A stretch of 64,000 nucleotides of DNA from Climacium dendroides (lineage: Eukaryota; Streptophyta; Bryopsida; Hypnales; Climaciaceae). Below, piece after piece: positions 23,865 through 36,421 of the stretch. The translations under genes were made by a program, and so were the position numbers. Below the pieces are notes generated by a model. The model saw only the letters and a list, made by a program, of their open reading frames with translations. It was not told the origin of the DNA and did not search any database. Position 1 is the stretch's first letter. Each line of letters begins with the position of its first letter. The stretch covers positions 8,263,538 to 8,327,537 of the forward strand of contig OX467091.1 of the NCBI GenBank assembly GCA_950106755.1. The letters are read 5' to 3'.

Positions 23865-25171
23865 TTGTTCTCCTTTGTTTGTTTGTCTTCTTCACTTACA
23901 GGTTGTCAACCGCACTTGGAAGCAAAGAGCCCAAGATTCGCGCATAAAGATTGGAAGCAGACTGCATGGAGGGCAGTCCCTCGCCGGAGAAGTTTGCCTA
24001 CGAGCTCTAGCGCAACCAGAATGTGGCGTAGGTGTGGGAGGCCGCTGCTCCAATTGTGGCAACAAGGGAAGAGTTGTAAGGTCTCTTCACCCTCTCTTGA
24101 TTGCACTCCACCACTACAGAATTCTATGTTGTGTAATTTTGGACCTGCAGTAGTGGCGGCTAGAAGTGCAGCTACTTCGCGCGCGAGGGATCGGTGTAAT
24201 CCTCTAGGCATGGCGCAGTTCAAAGGTCTTGAAAGATCGAGCATAGTGGCCTCTACTTTTGAAAATTACCTTTCATCCATTCATTTGGAAGTGCACGTTT
24301 TCAAAAGCAAGGTTTAGGTGCATTCCTAGGGTTTAAGCGATCCACCACTATGGTGGAAGCATCCTTTCCTCACGAGTTACCCCACTGTTGTTTGCGAGAA
24401 ACCATTGAGTCATAGTATATGTCTTTGATTTTACACGCAACTCTTATTAAGTCATGAGACCGTCATTTGCGAGTCACTAAGTAGTCACTATGAGGTAACA
24501 AACGCGAGGAGGGATTGGATGAAAGTGGCCGCCATGTAGGAGATGTCCAGTTGTTGGGTTACCTTAGTCGAAAGTGGGTTTCCAGAGACAAACCCTAGCC
24601 TCCATTTGCCTTCCTGCCTGGGTGTGTGCGCGCCATTGTCATCCGATTTTTGCGGTCCTTACCATCTTTCTTGTGTAGTGTACACACACGAGCGCAATTG
24701 GAAGGGGCTCAAGGGAATTTTCTATTGGTAGTGCAGGGAGAGGAACATCGCAAAGGAGGTTGCTCTTCTTTCCTCTGCAAAGGAAGGCAACAGAGCTTTG
24801 CGGAGGAGTATGCAACGGACGCGTAGGAAGGTAGGACGAGGCAAAAAAATACAGCTCCGATCTCAAAATGATATCAACAAGAGATTCAAATTTGGAGGCT
24901 ACGAAATCAAATGGCAAGGCCTTCGCAATAGGTATGATATGTCTCGCAATTGATTGTACTCATGTTGAGCAACAATCCGAGAAGGAAGCAAAGGCTGCAG
25001 GTAAATCAAAATTTCTCATTATATTTCTTGAGTCGACATTTGAGTTTTAGGGTTTCAGATTTGATTCAGGGTTTAGGGATGCCAGTCCTTCCTTCAATTT
25101 GGATTCCTTTACTTTATACTAGTCGTTGTCTGGGTCAAGATTCTAGGTCCACAACTGTCGTTGGAATTTAA
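23865..25171 (+). other. GC-richer interior of the CACTA element with unrecognised short ORFs
   Basis: This part is less AT-rich than the element ends. It holds ORFs of 60-150 codons on the forward strand (23865-24317, 24543-24731, 24868-25050). A C-rich peptide at 23875-24153 is not a motif I can name. They could be exons of a captured host gene or of the element's own genes. I see no start, splice or domain evidence that settles it. Confidence 0.3.
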
Positions 25172-26266
25172 GGTATGTTATGCTAGTTGCTTCCTAGGTC
25201 GAGATTCAAGTTCCACGATTTTCGTTGGGGTTTAGAGATTGTGGCCCTTCATTGGATTTTGATTCCATTAAGCTTTCTAACTTGCTTCTTCAATGGCACG
25301 TAAATTAACATCTCTGAATGCAGCTCCTGGGGCGGGATTTGAACAACGCATTCTGGATTGGGCACAGGGAGGACACTCTCATTACATTCGGGGTACCCAC
25401 GTGTGGCGAAGTGATTTTTTGACCCCCTATTTACTTTGGAATAAACTATAATTTCATCCTAAAATTTTGAGCTTTGTTTAACAATGACTAAAGGTTTCTA
25501 TTGACAAAAATTTCAATTCCAAATAACATAAGATATGTTGTTTAGAAAAGGTTAAAAAATGAACTAAAATGGCATGGTTTTCAACTAAAATATTTATAGA
25601 GATCACATGATGATGACTATTGCATCAATATTCAACCAAAATAACCTTTCAATAGAAAGCTATTCTATAGAATTTTTATTTCATTTTTCAATTTTTTTTC
25701 TTATATAATATAGGGATGTGAAAGTTATTTTCAGCTTTACAGTGTATCTTTTTTCTTTAAAAATTTACAACTAATTACTATTAGCATAAAAAATATCAAT
25801 AATTCAAAATATAAACTTTTAAAGTAGCACAATCTATTCATAATTTTTTTTGGAAAATAAAATAAATTTTAGGATGTATTACATATATTACATTTTCCGC
25901 CGCACGTAGATTTCTAAAACACGGGGAGTGTCCCCCCCATGAGATTGGGGTTAGGGATGCCGGTCTTTCATTGAATTTTGATTCTCATGGATTGGGATTC
26001 AAATTCCACTATTGTCATTGGGATATAGGGATTCTGGTTCTTCATTGGATTTTGATTCTGTTATGCATCCTGAGTTGCTTCATCAGTGTCATGTAAAGAA
26101 GCATGTCTTAGTGCATCTCCTTGGGCCACTTGTTTCTTTGATATATTTTTTCACTTCATGCTCTAATGGGGCACCTATTGAGTGGTTCTAGCTGCCTTAG
26201 CAAGATCAAAAGAAAATCCGGTTGGCTCTTCTAAGGATGAGTTGGAGCTTGAGGAACTAAACTCTG

Positions 26267-26283
26267 AACCCTAAACCCTAAAC
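26267..26283. repeat. Short interstitial telomere-like repeat
   Basis: AACCCTAAACCCTAAAC contains two full plant telomere heptamers (CCCTAAA) inside the CACTA element. It is too short for a telomeric array. Such telo-boxes also occur in plant promoters. Confidence 0.8.
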
Positions 26284-26819
26284 TCTTCGTTGTTTTAGAT
26301 ACCCACTTGTGGAAGGTGAGGGGACTAACTGACCACGGTCTTCTAGACATCCAAGCTCCCCCTCACCTTCCCTTGATCTTCTCTTTTGATAGGCTCATGC
26401 TGTGATTACAAGACAAGGGATAAAGGCGGTTGGCAAGGCCGAGGACTATGCTAGTGGCACCTAAAAAAACTTCAGCTCCATCCACGAAGTCAATAAGGTC
26501 AACCTTTACTCTAATGCAGGACATGCTATTTTGGCTTGAACACCCTTTACGTCTTTTGTAGAAATAGAAGCATAGGTGGTTTGTCCCACTCTAAACCCAT
26601 GAGGATCTCCATCAAGCATGTATTCTCATGTCCAAACCGCAAGGAAGTGAAAAAGGAGTAGATGTATTGTTAAGTGACTACTTAGTAACCTTGAAGTCAC
26701 ATTTTAGTCATGTGTAAGTCATAAAAAAGTTGGTATGGAGTCAATTTGGGGTGAATGTTTAAAATGCATGTGGCCTTTTACCATGTTTCCTAATTGGTAG
26801 CCCCCTTATAATATCGATG

Positions 26820-27240
26820 CAGGGATGAAGTATTTCTCATGAGCCCCCGAGTAGTCAAACAGAAAGTGGTGGTGGGTAAGATCAATGGTTTGCTAGGGAA
26901 ACACAAATTCCACTTTCAAGACATTCTAGAGATATGGTTCAAGGTGGACGTCCGGGAAATTCTATAGAAGAGGGTGCCGCTCATGTTTCCATAGGATACT
27001 AATGATCAAAATGTGATTGATGACGTGAGAGGGACGTGTACAGTGTGGGACCAGAAGTACATAAAGATGATAGTGTGAGGTAAACTCCCGCAGCGTGTTT
27101 CTTCACATTACATACCTAGAGGCTTAGCGCAAATTTTTCTTGTCAGGGAAGCGCTATTGTAAATACAAACGCGTTTATGCAGTCATGGTGATCCCTGTCT
27201 TGGGGACCATTTTCATATTGCATCGGCTGAATGTATATTG
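26820..27240 (+). pseudogene. Unrecognised coding-like remnant inside the CACTA element
   Basis: A forward frame from about 26823 reads DEVFLMSPRVVKQKVVVGK and continues about 45 codons to a TAG near 26965, with further open stretches to about 27180. The codon-like texture contrasts with the AT-rich surroundings. I cannot assign a family. It may be a transposase fragment or captured gene. Confidence 0.25.
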
Positions 27241-28033
27241 TAGCGTCTTAATCCATTCTACTTGAGCATATCATGGCAAAGTTGGCAATCCTTCCAATGG
27301 CGTGGTAGAATGTTTGTATAATCGTAGTCACGCTGCTAGACAAGCACGCTCACCTATTGCGTTTAGTCATGCTATGTGAATGTTGCGTGGTTTGAAATTG
27401 GATGAGTCACGTCCGAATCATGTGCATGTACACACTGAATATGCTTTCTCCACGCATGAGTGACTTTAAAATGACCTGAGCGAGACCCCAAATGAGACGC
27501 TACAATTTCTCAAATATAACTCGAAAATAACTACCATGACTCTAGAATAACTGATACAAGAATCACAGTTGTGACACACCATCTTCTAAAAAATGACTTG
27601 TAAATGACTCTTGAATTTGCTGCGTGGCAGTAGTTAAGAAATTTTTTGCAACTAAAAAATGACTCTAGAATAACTGCGGATATAGCTAACATGGATGTCT
27701 ACGTCAACATCCTCGTGACTTGACCGTGACCCCCAAATGACTCCCAAATTGGTGACGTCATCCAAAATTTGTAGAAATTTAGCTTGAAATGGGCAGCTGC
27801 CCACCCTTTCTGAAAAAATTACTAAAAAATCCCAAGTGCCATGTAGACTTTCCCATCCTTCTTTCATCCACCTTCCAAATGAATGGTGATAATACAATCT
27901 AAGTCATGTGATGCTGTGACTTGTCTACAATGACTTCCAAGCTCCAAGTCACCCAACAGTTGTAAATGTCCTAAATGACTCCAAAACAATCATTTATCAC
28001 AATCATTTATTCATTGTTTTCTTCGTAGTGGAA

Positions 28034-28936
28034 GGGAAATAAAAACACCGACAATACAACATGTCAAATATTTGTCATTAACAAATAAGATGGGCATTCA
28101 TAATGCTAGGCCCTTTAAATTGTTCATCCAACCTACAGCATATTTGTTTCACAAGATTTGCAACCAACAAAATAGAGATGCAAAAGCAAGCTTAGAAAAA
28201 ATGCTCTATTTTGAAGTCTAGAAAGTCTAATACAAAATTTTAGGTACCAATACCTCAAAGAATGTTCAGGACAGCTTCAAGATCCTACACTTTTGGACTA
28301 TACATCAAGCATATAAAATGAATATGGAAGGAGCACATTTAGGTTTTTCATTACAGTGTCGTTAAAGTTACAATTCTCCAAAACACTTTGATTGAAAGCT
28401 ACATTTCCCATCTTCTACAATGTTAGGAATCATTTGTGATGACCACCTCGTGAATTGCTATTGCAAGGTCTATATTTTTTATAACCGATGTCCTACAACT
28501 TCATCCAACAAGAAAATCAGAACACTGAATCCCTCAAACTAATAAAGAAAAAACAACAAAGTGAAGTCTACATTCCTTTGTTAGGATCGAAGAAACTACA
28601 TGTCCATTCTTCAACCCCAAAATGTCCTCATCCTTGTTCAATTTCACAATTACTAAATTATTGTTCTAAAGTGCAAAGCAAATTATCCATATGTTTCTTG
28701 AAATTAACATCAACAACAATAAAACAATTGCCTTTACTTGTGACTGCATTCTCACTGTGTCCAATAGCATGCATTCCCTATCTTTGGTTTTGAATACTAT
28801 ACATTGTAGAATGTTCATTGTTGGCACCTTTAGAGACCAGGAATATAATGTCTAACTTTTCTGCAAGAATTCTATTTTGTACTAGTTTTTCTAGTTACAT
28901 TAGCCTTTTGCAATTGATTCCTTCAGAGATACATCG
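28034..28936. other. Intergenic between two CACTA elements, nothing recognised
   Basis: AT-rich DNA. One 101-codon ORF at 28488-28793 has no recognisable feature. Confidence 0.45.
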
Positions 28937-29409
28937 GTGCACTACAACAATGACAGTGTTTTATGACTGTAGAATTATGACTGAGGATGACTAGCGACTA
29001 CTTGTAGTCATATTTTTTAAGGTAAAAAAAATATGACTACAAATATAACGGCAAGTTATATTTTAGCCTTATACATTATGGTCATATAGTATATGGTCAT
29101 TAGGAACACCAAAATACTTCATAGAGAATGGTAGGGAACATATTTAGGGAACGCCCAATCATATTTTCTAGTCATATTTTTTCTTTAGTCATATTTTATA
29201 ATCACATCTCCATGATAGTAAGAATTTTTTTTAGAGCAGCCCAAAAACAATTTGGATAGGGAATATGTTTAGAAAGTACCTAGTCATATTTTTCCATGTA
29301 GAATTTTTTTGTAGTCATATTTTTTTAAAGTCATTTTTTTATAGTTGCCATTAATTTAGAGTTTTGATATCCTAACCGCCACTAAATTAGGGTTTTAAAA
29401 CCCTAGCCA

Positions 29410-30080
29410 CCACTATTTGTAGTCACTCCTCTTTTTGTCCCTTTTTCTTTCTTCTTTCTTCCTTCTTCTTTGTTTTTGTTGCTTCTTAAGTTTTGTTTCT
29501 TATTGCTTTTTAGGTTTTCTTCTTCTTGCTTCTTTTTACTTCTTCTTGTTTCTTAGGTTTTGCTTCTTCTTTCTACTTAGCTTTTGCTTCTTCTTTCTTT
29601 TTTGTTCCTTCTTCTCTTTTTCTGTTGCTTTTTAAGTTTTGTTTCTTATTGCCTCTTAGGGTTTTTTTCTTCTTGTTTCTTCTTACTTCTTGCTTCTTTT
29701 TACTTCTTGCTTCTTAGGTTTTATTTCTTCTTCTTACTTAGCTTTTGCTTTTTTTTTTTTTTAGGTTTTGCTTCTTCTTGCCTTTGAACTTTTATTTTTT
29801 TCCTTCTTAAGTTTTTTTTCTTCTTGCTTTTTAAGTTTTGCTTCTTCTTCCTTTTTAGATTTCTCTTTTTCTTCCTTATTAAGTTTTACTTCTTCCTTCT
29901 TAGATTTCGCTTCTTCTCCTTTCTTAAGTTTTGCTCTATCTTCCTTCTTAGATCTTGCTTCTTCTTGCCTCTTAACTTTTGCTTCTTCTTCCATCTTAGA
30001 TTTCACTTCTTCTTGCCTTTTAACTTTTGTTTCTTCTTTCATTTTGGATTTTTCTTCTTCTTGCTTCCTAGTCATATTTT
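29410..30080 (-). repeat. Polypyrimidine block, encoding a Lys/Glu-rich repeat on the reverse strand
   Basis: The forward strand is built from TTCTTCTTGCTTCTTAGG-like units. Reverse-strand translation at 29761-30075 gives a 104-residue KE-rich peptide with repeats such as EEAKSKKEE and KVKRQEE, about 15 residues per unit, which would form a charged coiled coil. It lies wholly inside the CACTA element. Low complexity alone can produce such an ORF, so I do not call it a gene. Confidence 0.7.
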
Positions 30081-30152
30081 GTAATCATATTTTGCAGTCA
30101 TATTTTGTAGTCATATTTTGCAGTCATATTTTGCAGTCATATTTTGCAATCA
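30063..30152. repeat. Tandem AGTCATATTTTGC array
   Basis: Six adjacent copies of a 15-bp unit, (A/C)AGTCATATTTTG(C/T), follow the polypyrimidine block. The same motif is dispersed at both ends of the enclosing CACTA element, consistent with transposase-binding repeats. Confidence 0.8.
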
Positions 30153-31235
30153 TAATGTCACTTAGTTTTTGCTTCTTTTTTTTGGCTACTTTTTGCTTCT
30201 TAGTCCCTCTATCATCATCATTATTATTTTTGTTATTTATAATTTTTAAATATATAATGATTATAACTTTTTATTTATTTTAAACATGTCTATATATTTT
30301 GTAGTGATTTAAATCTTTGAAGTTTGAATTATATTGTTCATTTATTGAAAACTAACCTTCTTGTTTATACATGTAGGCATTGGAGGTTGAAATGAAGTTA
30401 TTGAAGATTACTTGCAATACAAAAGAGATAACATCTTTCCATTTTTGTTGAAATATAGGTTCTACAAGTATGTGAAAATATACATATATAAAGAGCCAAT
30501 GTGATATATTTTGTGTTACTAACTAATAAATGTTATTGAAAAAAATTACATTTTTTCTTATATTTAACTTTCTAATGTGATTAATTTTTGCCCATTTAAG
30601 AAATTATATGTATTCATTTTTAATTAAATGGATTCTCTTATTTAACTATTAAATTATATTGATGTATGACTACACATAGTTGTTTTACAAATCATCAAAA
30701 AATATGACTGAAAATAATTGTTTTACACATCATTTAAAAATATAATTGGGAAAAAATCATATTTTGCGTTACTAAAAAATATGACTCATCATAGTCGTAT
30801 TTCTCATCAACCAAACATATAACTCATCGTAGTCATATTCCACATCACTGCAAAATATGACTCACTACAGTCATATTTACATCACTGCAAAATATGATTC
30901 ACTACAGTCATATTCTATGTCATCAATAGATATAATTCACCATAGTCATATTCCACGTAGGATTTTTTTGTTTGTCTGGGCAACTCAATAAAAAATCAAG
31001 ACCCCCTAAGAGAGTCAAAGTATATGCCATGTTGGCATACTATGGCTAAATATGGATATTTATACCCTTCAACTTATATGACTGATGTCTGAAGCAACTG
31101 CTTCCAAACGATTGGAGTCAATCATATCTCGAGCCATCTATAGTGATTTCTGCATGAGTCATGTTTTTTGATTTTACGACTCACTGCAATCATATTTTGT
31201 AGTCATAAAACACTACTTTTATTGTAGTAGTGGAG

Positions 31236-34109
31236 TGCCACAAACAAATTCTATAAATACATTTCGACTAGATCCTTGACTAGCAATTCATGAAATTACT
31301 CAGCAAGTCTAACCTTCATGATCTTCATGGTAGAGACCATCAGACCCTTGCAAGCTTTGTTGCTTTAGACCTACATCCCCAATATATGTCACTAAAAATA
31401 ATTTAAGCAAAGCTGCCACACACATATAATTATCACTAAATAAAAGACAATTCAAATAGGCTTGAAGTAGAAAGTTGTTGAAAAAATAGAAACAAGCACA
31501 ATAACATGGGCATCACATATAGAAAACATGTTTCAACTCATATAAGTAGAGACAGACATCGTTGACTGAACTTTTGATACAGCGAGGCTGCTCCAAAGAA
31601 GGCACATTCGATTAATATTCCATGAATTCTTCCAACACGTCTATGATACACATAGAAGCACAACATCTTCGATTCTTTATGTGGAACTAGATGATGAGTC
31701 CATTCACTTCCAAAAGCATCTATATTTGACTTTCTCTTCACTTTAACCAAAACAACATCACTATATAATATTACTAGTATTTATATGGTGTTCAAATATA
31801 TACACATGTGACGACACCCTAACCTGTTGTACTGAAACTTTGAAATTAGCACCGGTCTAACCTGAAAAATTTCTAAACAATAGGATGTACATGTATATGG
31901 ATGATCTTGCAATTTTACTAAAATATTCTTATATTCTAACAAATGTGAGATGTCAGATGTTATCCTACCTTTTAATTTCTTGAATGTGTGCCCTGGAAAT
32001 GTAAGGCTATACATGCCTATTATGAACAATTGTTCTGTGCAACCACTTCCATGCCTAAACAAAGTTTAGTCACTTCGATGGATGGAAGTCCTTTGCATAG
32101 GACTACAAGTTGCAAGCAATAAACTTCCCAATATCTATATAAGTACATGTCTATTAGTAGCTACAAAAAACTCAAATGTAAGAAGTCCTACCTTCTTAAC
32201 AAAGGAAGATAGGTTTCCCAAATGAGAAACTCAGGTATTCAAAATTCACACATGTACTAATTGTAAGCATTTCCATGTTCATGACAATGTCTACATATTG
32301 TACATGAAAAATTGAAAAGCATGACAGAATTTCTGTTCACCTACTTGCATTAGCATTGACTTCGATGACTATGAATTCTACCTTTCCAAATCATCCGATC
32401 TAAAACATTGACACCTACTCATATTCAATGTTCATGCATCCTCTTTTTGCTTTTGACCTCCATGAACACATGCTCTGCTTCAATCTATTTTGTCTCCTCT
32501 TGTACTAAAGCCACTATGAAAGCACCTACAACACCAAAGACCTTGGCTTCAACTATAAAGCAAATGACATGGCCATCTGAGCTTTCACAATTGAAGCTCC
32601 ATTGGCTTAGTTGCATACTGAAAAATCAAACAAAGGATCAAGTCATATATAGATTGATGAAGGTATTAACTTCTCAAAATTAATCAACAATGACAATTCT
32701 TGTGTACGTACTTCACTTGCAAATAAAGCGACTCAAAAACTCCAAGGATTCTCCAATGAGCTTTACTATAACCTATAAAAAATGCACTAATAAGAAGGCA
32801 AAATAGACCACTAACTATTGAACAACCTTATACAAAGATCTCAAACAATTGTTCTTAACAATTAATACCTTACTTACTAGGCATAATGTACAATGGAACT
32901 TCTGCGTCCTCAATTAGTAAGGTGTGCAACTCACCTTTGAAGAAAGGTAAAGCATGGACTTTAGAATCAACTATCCAAGGAAAGCACATATTTCAACAAA
33001 GCCTATTGCAATATGAGATAAATTATACTTGCAGGTGAACTAGTGATTATGAAAGTATGAATACACAAAAGGTTTAGGAAAAAGGGACCAAAATCAGGCA
33101 GGAAATACTTTAAGTTTTGGTTGTGGACAAACTTGCTCATAAACTACTTTATAGGATAAATCACATTTTGCACTAGCCATATGTTCCTGTAATTGTATTT
33201 GAATGGTTCGCTCAGTTCAAGCAAACATCTTCACGATTTTTGGAATAACTTAGTCAATGCAATATATCATGAATTAAAAGAGAATACATGACCACAGTAC
33301 ATGATTATAATGTCTCGAAATAATTCCAATCAGTAATAATTTTGAGACAAAGAAAAAAAATTTATCTTCATGTATTCTTCTTGTAATTATCACCAATACG
33401 ATATTAAGCAACATGCTTAGTCAATTCAAAATACCAAGGTTCCAAGTAGCCTCCACGAGATAGTTGTAAGACTTCTTTCTATTAATACATCATTAGGAGT
33501 CATGTATACATAATTTGGAGCTTCATATGTCACATTGTGATATTCATTAGCTTTTAATTTCATGACTCAATGGTGGATCATTTGTTACGCTTGTCAAAAC
33601 AACTTCAAATTGGAACCACCTTTAAGCTTCCTTCTCTCAAAGCTGTTGGAAGAAGTACTAGTTTTTTGTGAAAAATTGAAGTTACAAGGAGAATTAAAGC
33701 TCCACATGACCCCACTTGACGCTATCCAAATTTTTTGTCTTATGATTAGAAGTTCATTGATTTTAGATCAAACTTCAATTTGTTTCATTGAGAAGTTTAT
33801 AAAGAACCCACTCTTCAGCTTCTTACAACAACTGAATGTTACTTTTCATCGACTACTTCTTGCATCATACTTTGCTACAAATCCACTATTCTACTTGTTA
33901 CCTAAACCTTATTGAAGGTAGTAATAAATAGCACTCAGTCCCTCATCACAATATATATAGAATGAAATGAATTTCAACTGACCTCAGTAGTTCAATCAAT
34001 GTCCAGCCATAGCAGTAGCACCTATCGAGCACTTCTATGTCCAGCAACATCTTTACTATACTCGAGCTAGCACAAGGGTGCACCTACATGACATATTCAC
34101 ACACGCAAA
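31236..34109. other. Intergenic, no supported gene
   Basis: AT-rich DNA. Reverse-strand ORFs at 31538-31750 and 31781-32062 and forward ones at 32408-32683 and 33562-33915 have 70-117 codons and somewhat protein-like composition, but no motif or splice structure I can defend. They could be decayed exons. Confidence 0.4.
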
Positions 34110-34192
34110 TATATATATGTATGTATGTATGTATGTGTGTATGTATGTATGTATGTATGTATGTATGTATGTATGTATGTATGTACATATAT
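34110..34192. repeat. TATG/GTAT tetranucleotide microsatellite
   Basis: A run of GTAT units, with a short GTGT interruption, is bordered by AT dinucleotides. The reverse-strand ORFs across it (THIHTYIHT) are artefacts. Confidence 0.95.
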
Positions 34193-34472
34193 ATAAATTC
34201 AAAGATTTGATAGCACCTTGAGATTGAATTAGCAACTTCGGAATCACATGTTTTAGTCATTGCTATAGACATTGCCTTGGGATCATTTGTTTGTACTAGT
34301 CATTGGCAAGTGAACTCCACATTTGGGGATTGATGTCAATCTATAGTGGTCATCATACATCCAAGTTGTAAGTTCACTAGAAGGGAAAAAAACAGCCAAA
34401 ATATATGTGTGTAATTAAATAGAAGTATTATTCAAAAGTAAATTAGCTATTCAATAGCAACTCCTGCTACTT

Positions 34473-34739
34473 TCAACTTTTTGTATCAAAGTCAATGTTC
34501 CAAAAACCTTCAAGAGTTGTAAGAGGTAGATTACAAAAATGATGACGACTATTCTCAACATAGTTGCATTTAGATTCTACCATGCCTTCAGCGTTGCCCT
34601 CCAACAGGGCATCATAGAATTTCTTGCAAAGCTCACACATTATTCCTTTCATATTCTCTTTGTCCATTTTCTTTCTAATAGGCTCCACAAATTTGAACGA
34701 ACGCTTACCTAAAGGACCAAGCTTCATTTTTTTTTGCAT
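34473..34739 (-). pseudogene. COM1/CtIP/Sae2-like C-terminal exon (partial, possibly nonfunctional)
   Basis: COM1/CtIP/Sae2 proteins work with the MRE11 complex in DNA-end resection and meiotic break repair. The reverse-strand segment encodes about 80 residues with the family's C-terminal order: a basic FVEPIRKKMDKENMKG helix, MCELCKKFYDALLEG (the CxxC...FYDAL signature), then C...SRHHFCNLPLTTLEGFWNIDF, matching the family's C...SRHR...PPxTPxGFW pattern. Departures: the RHR motif reads RHH, and PPxTP reads LPLTTLE. The open frame starts near a TTTAG|GTAAG-type boundary, so this is likely the last exon, ending at a stop at 34473. Upstream exons are uncertain (34910-35345 is a candidate). Divergence at conserved positions and lack of a complete gene suggest a relic. 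Confidence 0.72.
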
Positions 34740-34909
34740 TCTCTATTGTATAGATTTTTGCCAAAATTAGTCAACTATTGAGTTACTTGATAATGGAGAA
34801 ATTAGCAACAATGTAGTAAAACATTCATTAATGTAACAATAAGTGCTTCTATTTTGAGAAATAGACATGTTGCATAGCAAAGTTATCAAGTACTTCATGT
34901 GTTCTTCCC

Positions 34910-35345
34910 TCAAGCCCTACATTCAAGCCTTGTACTATAAGAATTCCTACAAACTTTTGTTTGCTTCTCTTTAGTTACTAATAAATAAACAATGAACCAT
35001 AATAATGTAATGTAACAAATAACACATTGGAGATGCAATTCCACTTTCATTGCCATGAAACGAATTGCTCTTAAATAGAGAGTGCAGTTCTGCACTAAAG
35101 ACATGAACATGTTCATCATATTTATCCTCAAATAGTCCCTCCAGTCCGTGACCTCTTTTATTCTTTACTTCGAAAGGAAAATGCATCATTGCTTTCAAAG
35201 AAGACGATTTACGTTGAATTTCCGCTTCAACATAGTGCAAGTTGCACTTCAAAATACAACATCCATTTACAACCTTAGCCACCACTCCAAGCAAAAGTGT
35301 TCCAAATCTAATTGTAGAACGTAGGTACTTTATGTCCATCATCAT
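34910..35345 (-). pseudogene. Possible exon remnant conserved with 1177-1500
   Basis: The reverse-strand frame encodes FEVKNKRGHGLEGLFEDK and FKSNSFHGNESGIAS, as in duplication copy A. The upstream part of the ORF (to 35345) is longer here. It lies on the same strand as, and 5' of, the COM1/CtIP-like exon and might belong to that gene. There is no recognisable domain. Confidence 0.25.
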
Positions 35346-36421
35346 TTATATCTCCTAATTCACTTTTAGTTCCTTAGATATGATGAGTTGTTTTTGTTTC
35401 TCTCACTTCGGAAACCAATTTGTGAATTTTTTTGGACTATGAAGGGGTTAAACTTTTGTAGATTTGATCATAGAATCTCTTCAATAACTTATTAAAGTAT
35501 GTCTTCTCAAAAGAAGTTGGAATTATGTGTTTTTTGCTTATGTCCTTTGAACAAAGACTAAGGCATTGATTTTGGTTTCTAAATCCTAATTTCTAAATCC
35601 TATTCATGATAGTATGCTTTAAAACCATTTGTCTTTTTCAAATCACCCCTATTATTAGCTGGAGAATGGAGATGGGATGATTCTTAAATAAACTACTTTA
35701 ACAATTGAATGAATCAAGGAAAAATTATTTTTCTATTGCAAGAGCCAATCATCGTCTTTGATTTCTTCACCCTCCTTAGGAAACAAATAGGTGCCAAATC
35801 CCCAAATCTTTGAAAATTTATAAGTAATTCAAAAATGCTTGGAAAAATACAAAACCACTTGTATTAGGTTCCACATCTACATTTCTTTCTATGAAAAATG
35901 ATCTAAATTTTTTTTATCTATGGAAACCTATGAAAAAGGCGGACCACCCCTCAATGGTCGCTTCTAGAGCATACTACCTTGGTTGAGGTTTGGTTAGAGG
36001 GGGATGTTGGGTAGACTGACTAGACTCATCAATAAATTAATATTGTTGTTTACCATTATTGGTGTTCTTGTGGAAAGAAACAGCAGCTGCCAAGGCGCCC
36101 ACTGACCTTGACCAACCCCTCCAAGATTCCAAGGCTCTCCCAATTGCCAACTGCAGAGCATTCGAGACACGGTCTGAATTTGCAGTCCGCCAACTTTGAT
36201 TCCAAGGCACTAGAATTCTTGCCCACACTGCGATGCATCAGCATCAGAAGCTTTTTGTTTAGCAAATTCTTCATATGTTGTAATCAGGTTCTGTTTGCAT
36301 TAGATCTGGAACATGGCCTTGTCCATGCCGCGTTGCTAAAGCACTTGGCTTCTTCTCTCGGGAGAGGGATTGCTGCCCTTCTTTCCGGGAACGAGAATTT
36401 TTTGGTGGGTTCAGGTTTACG
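35346..36421. other. Upstream region of kinase copy B, no gene seen
   Basis: Conserved with 1500-2740. The last 350 bp are GC-richer. ORFs at 36037-36425 overlap the start region in other frames and are not called. Confidence 0.5.

Larger units (their letters stand above)
22771..28030. mobile_element. 5.3 kb CACTA transposon
   Basis: The left terminus is CACTACAAGAAAATAG. The right terminus, read as reverse complement, is CACTACGAAGAAAACAATG. The flanking direct repeats are GAA (22768-22770 and 28031-28033). Both ends are packed with subterminal AGTCATT/AATGACT motifs in both orientations (22790-23190 and about 27450-28000), as expected of transposase-binding sites in En/Spm-like elements. 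No intact TNPD/TNPA-like ORF is visible. Interior ORFs (for example 23865-24317) are short and unrecognised, so it is non-autonomous or decayed, possibly with captured sequence. Confidence 0.88.
28940..31232. mobile_element. CACTA element with TAGTCATATTTT subterminal repeats
   Basis: The left end CACTACAACAATGACAG and the right end, reverse complement CACTACTACAATAAAAG, both run into a shared GTGTTTTATGACT block, giving TIRs of about 30 bp with small gaps. The flanking triplets are GTG and GAG (one mismatch). TAGTCATATTTT and its complement recur near both ends (29000-29340 and 30660-31210) and in an array at 30063-30152. The middle is a low-complexity block (29410-30080). No transposase is seen. 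Confidence 0.75.

Noticed and set aside
25310..25420. Possible reverse-strand tRNA (GTTCAAATCCCGCC looks like a T-loop box)
   Set aside because: The flanking bases do not form a T stem or an acceptor stem.
30063..30152. CRISPR-like short repeats
   Set aside because: A contiguous 15-bp tandem array without unique spacers, inside a eukaryotic transposon.
34056..34272. Tyr/His/Thr-rich ORFs
   Set aside because: Translations of the GTAT microsatellite.
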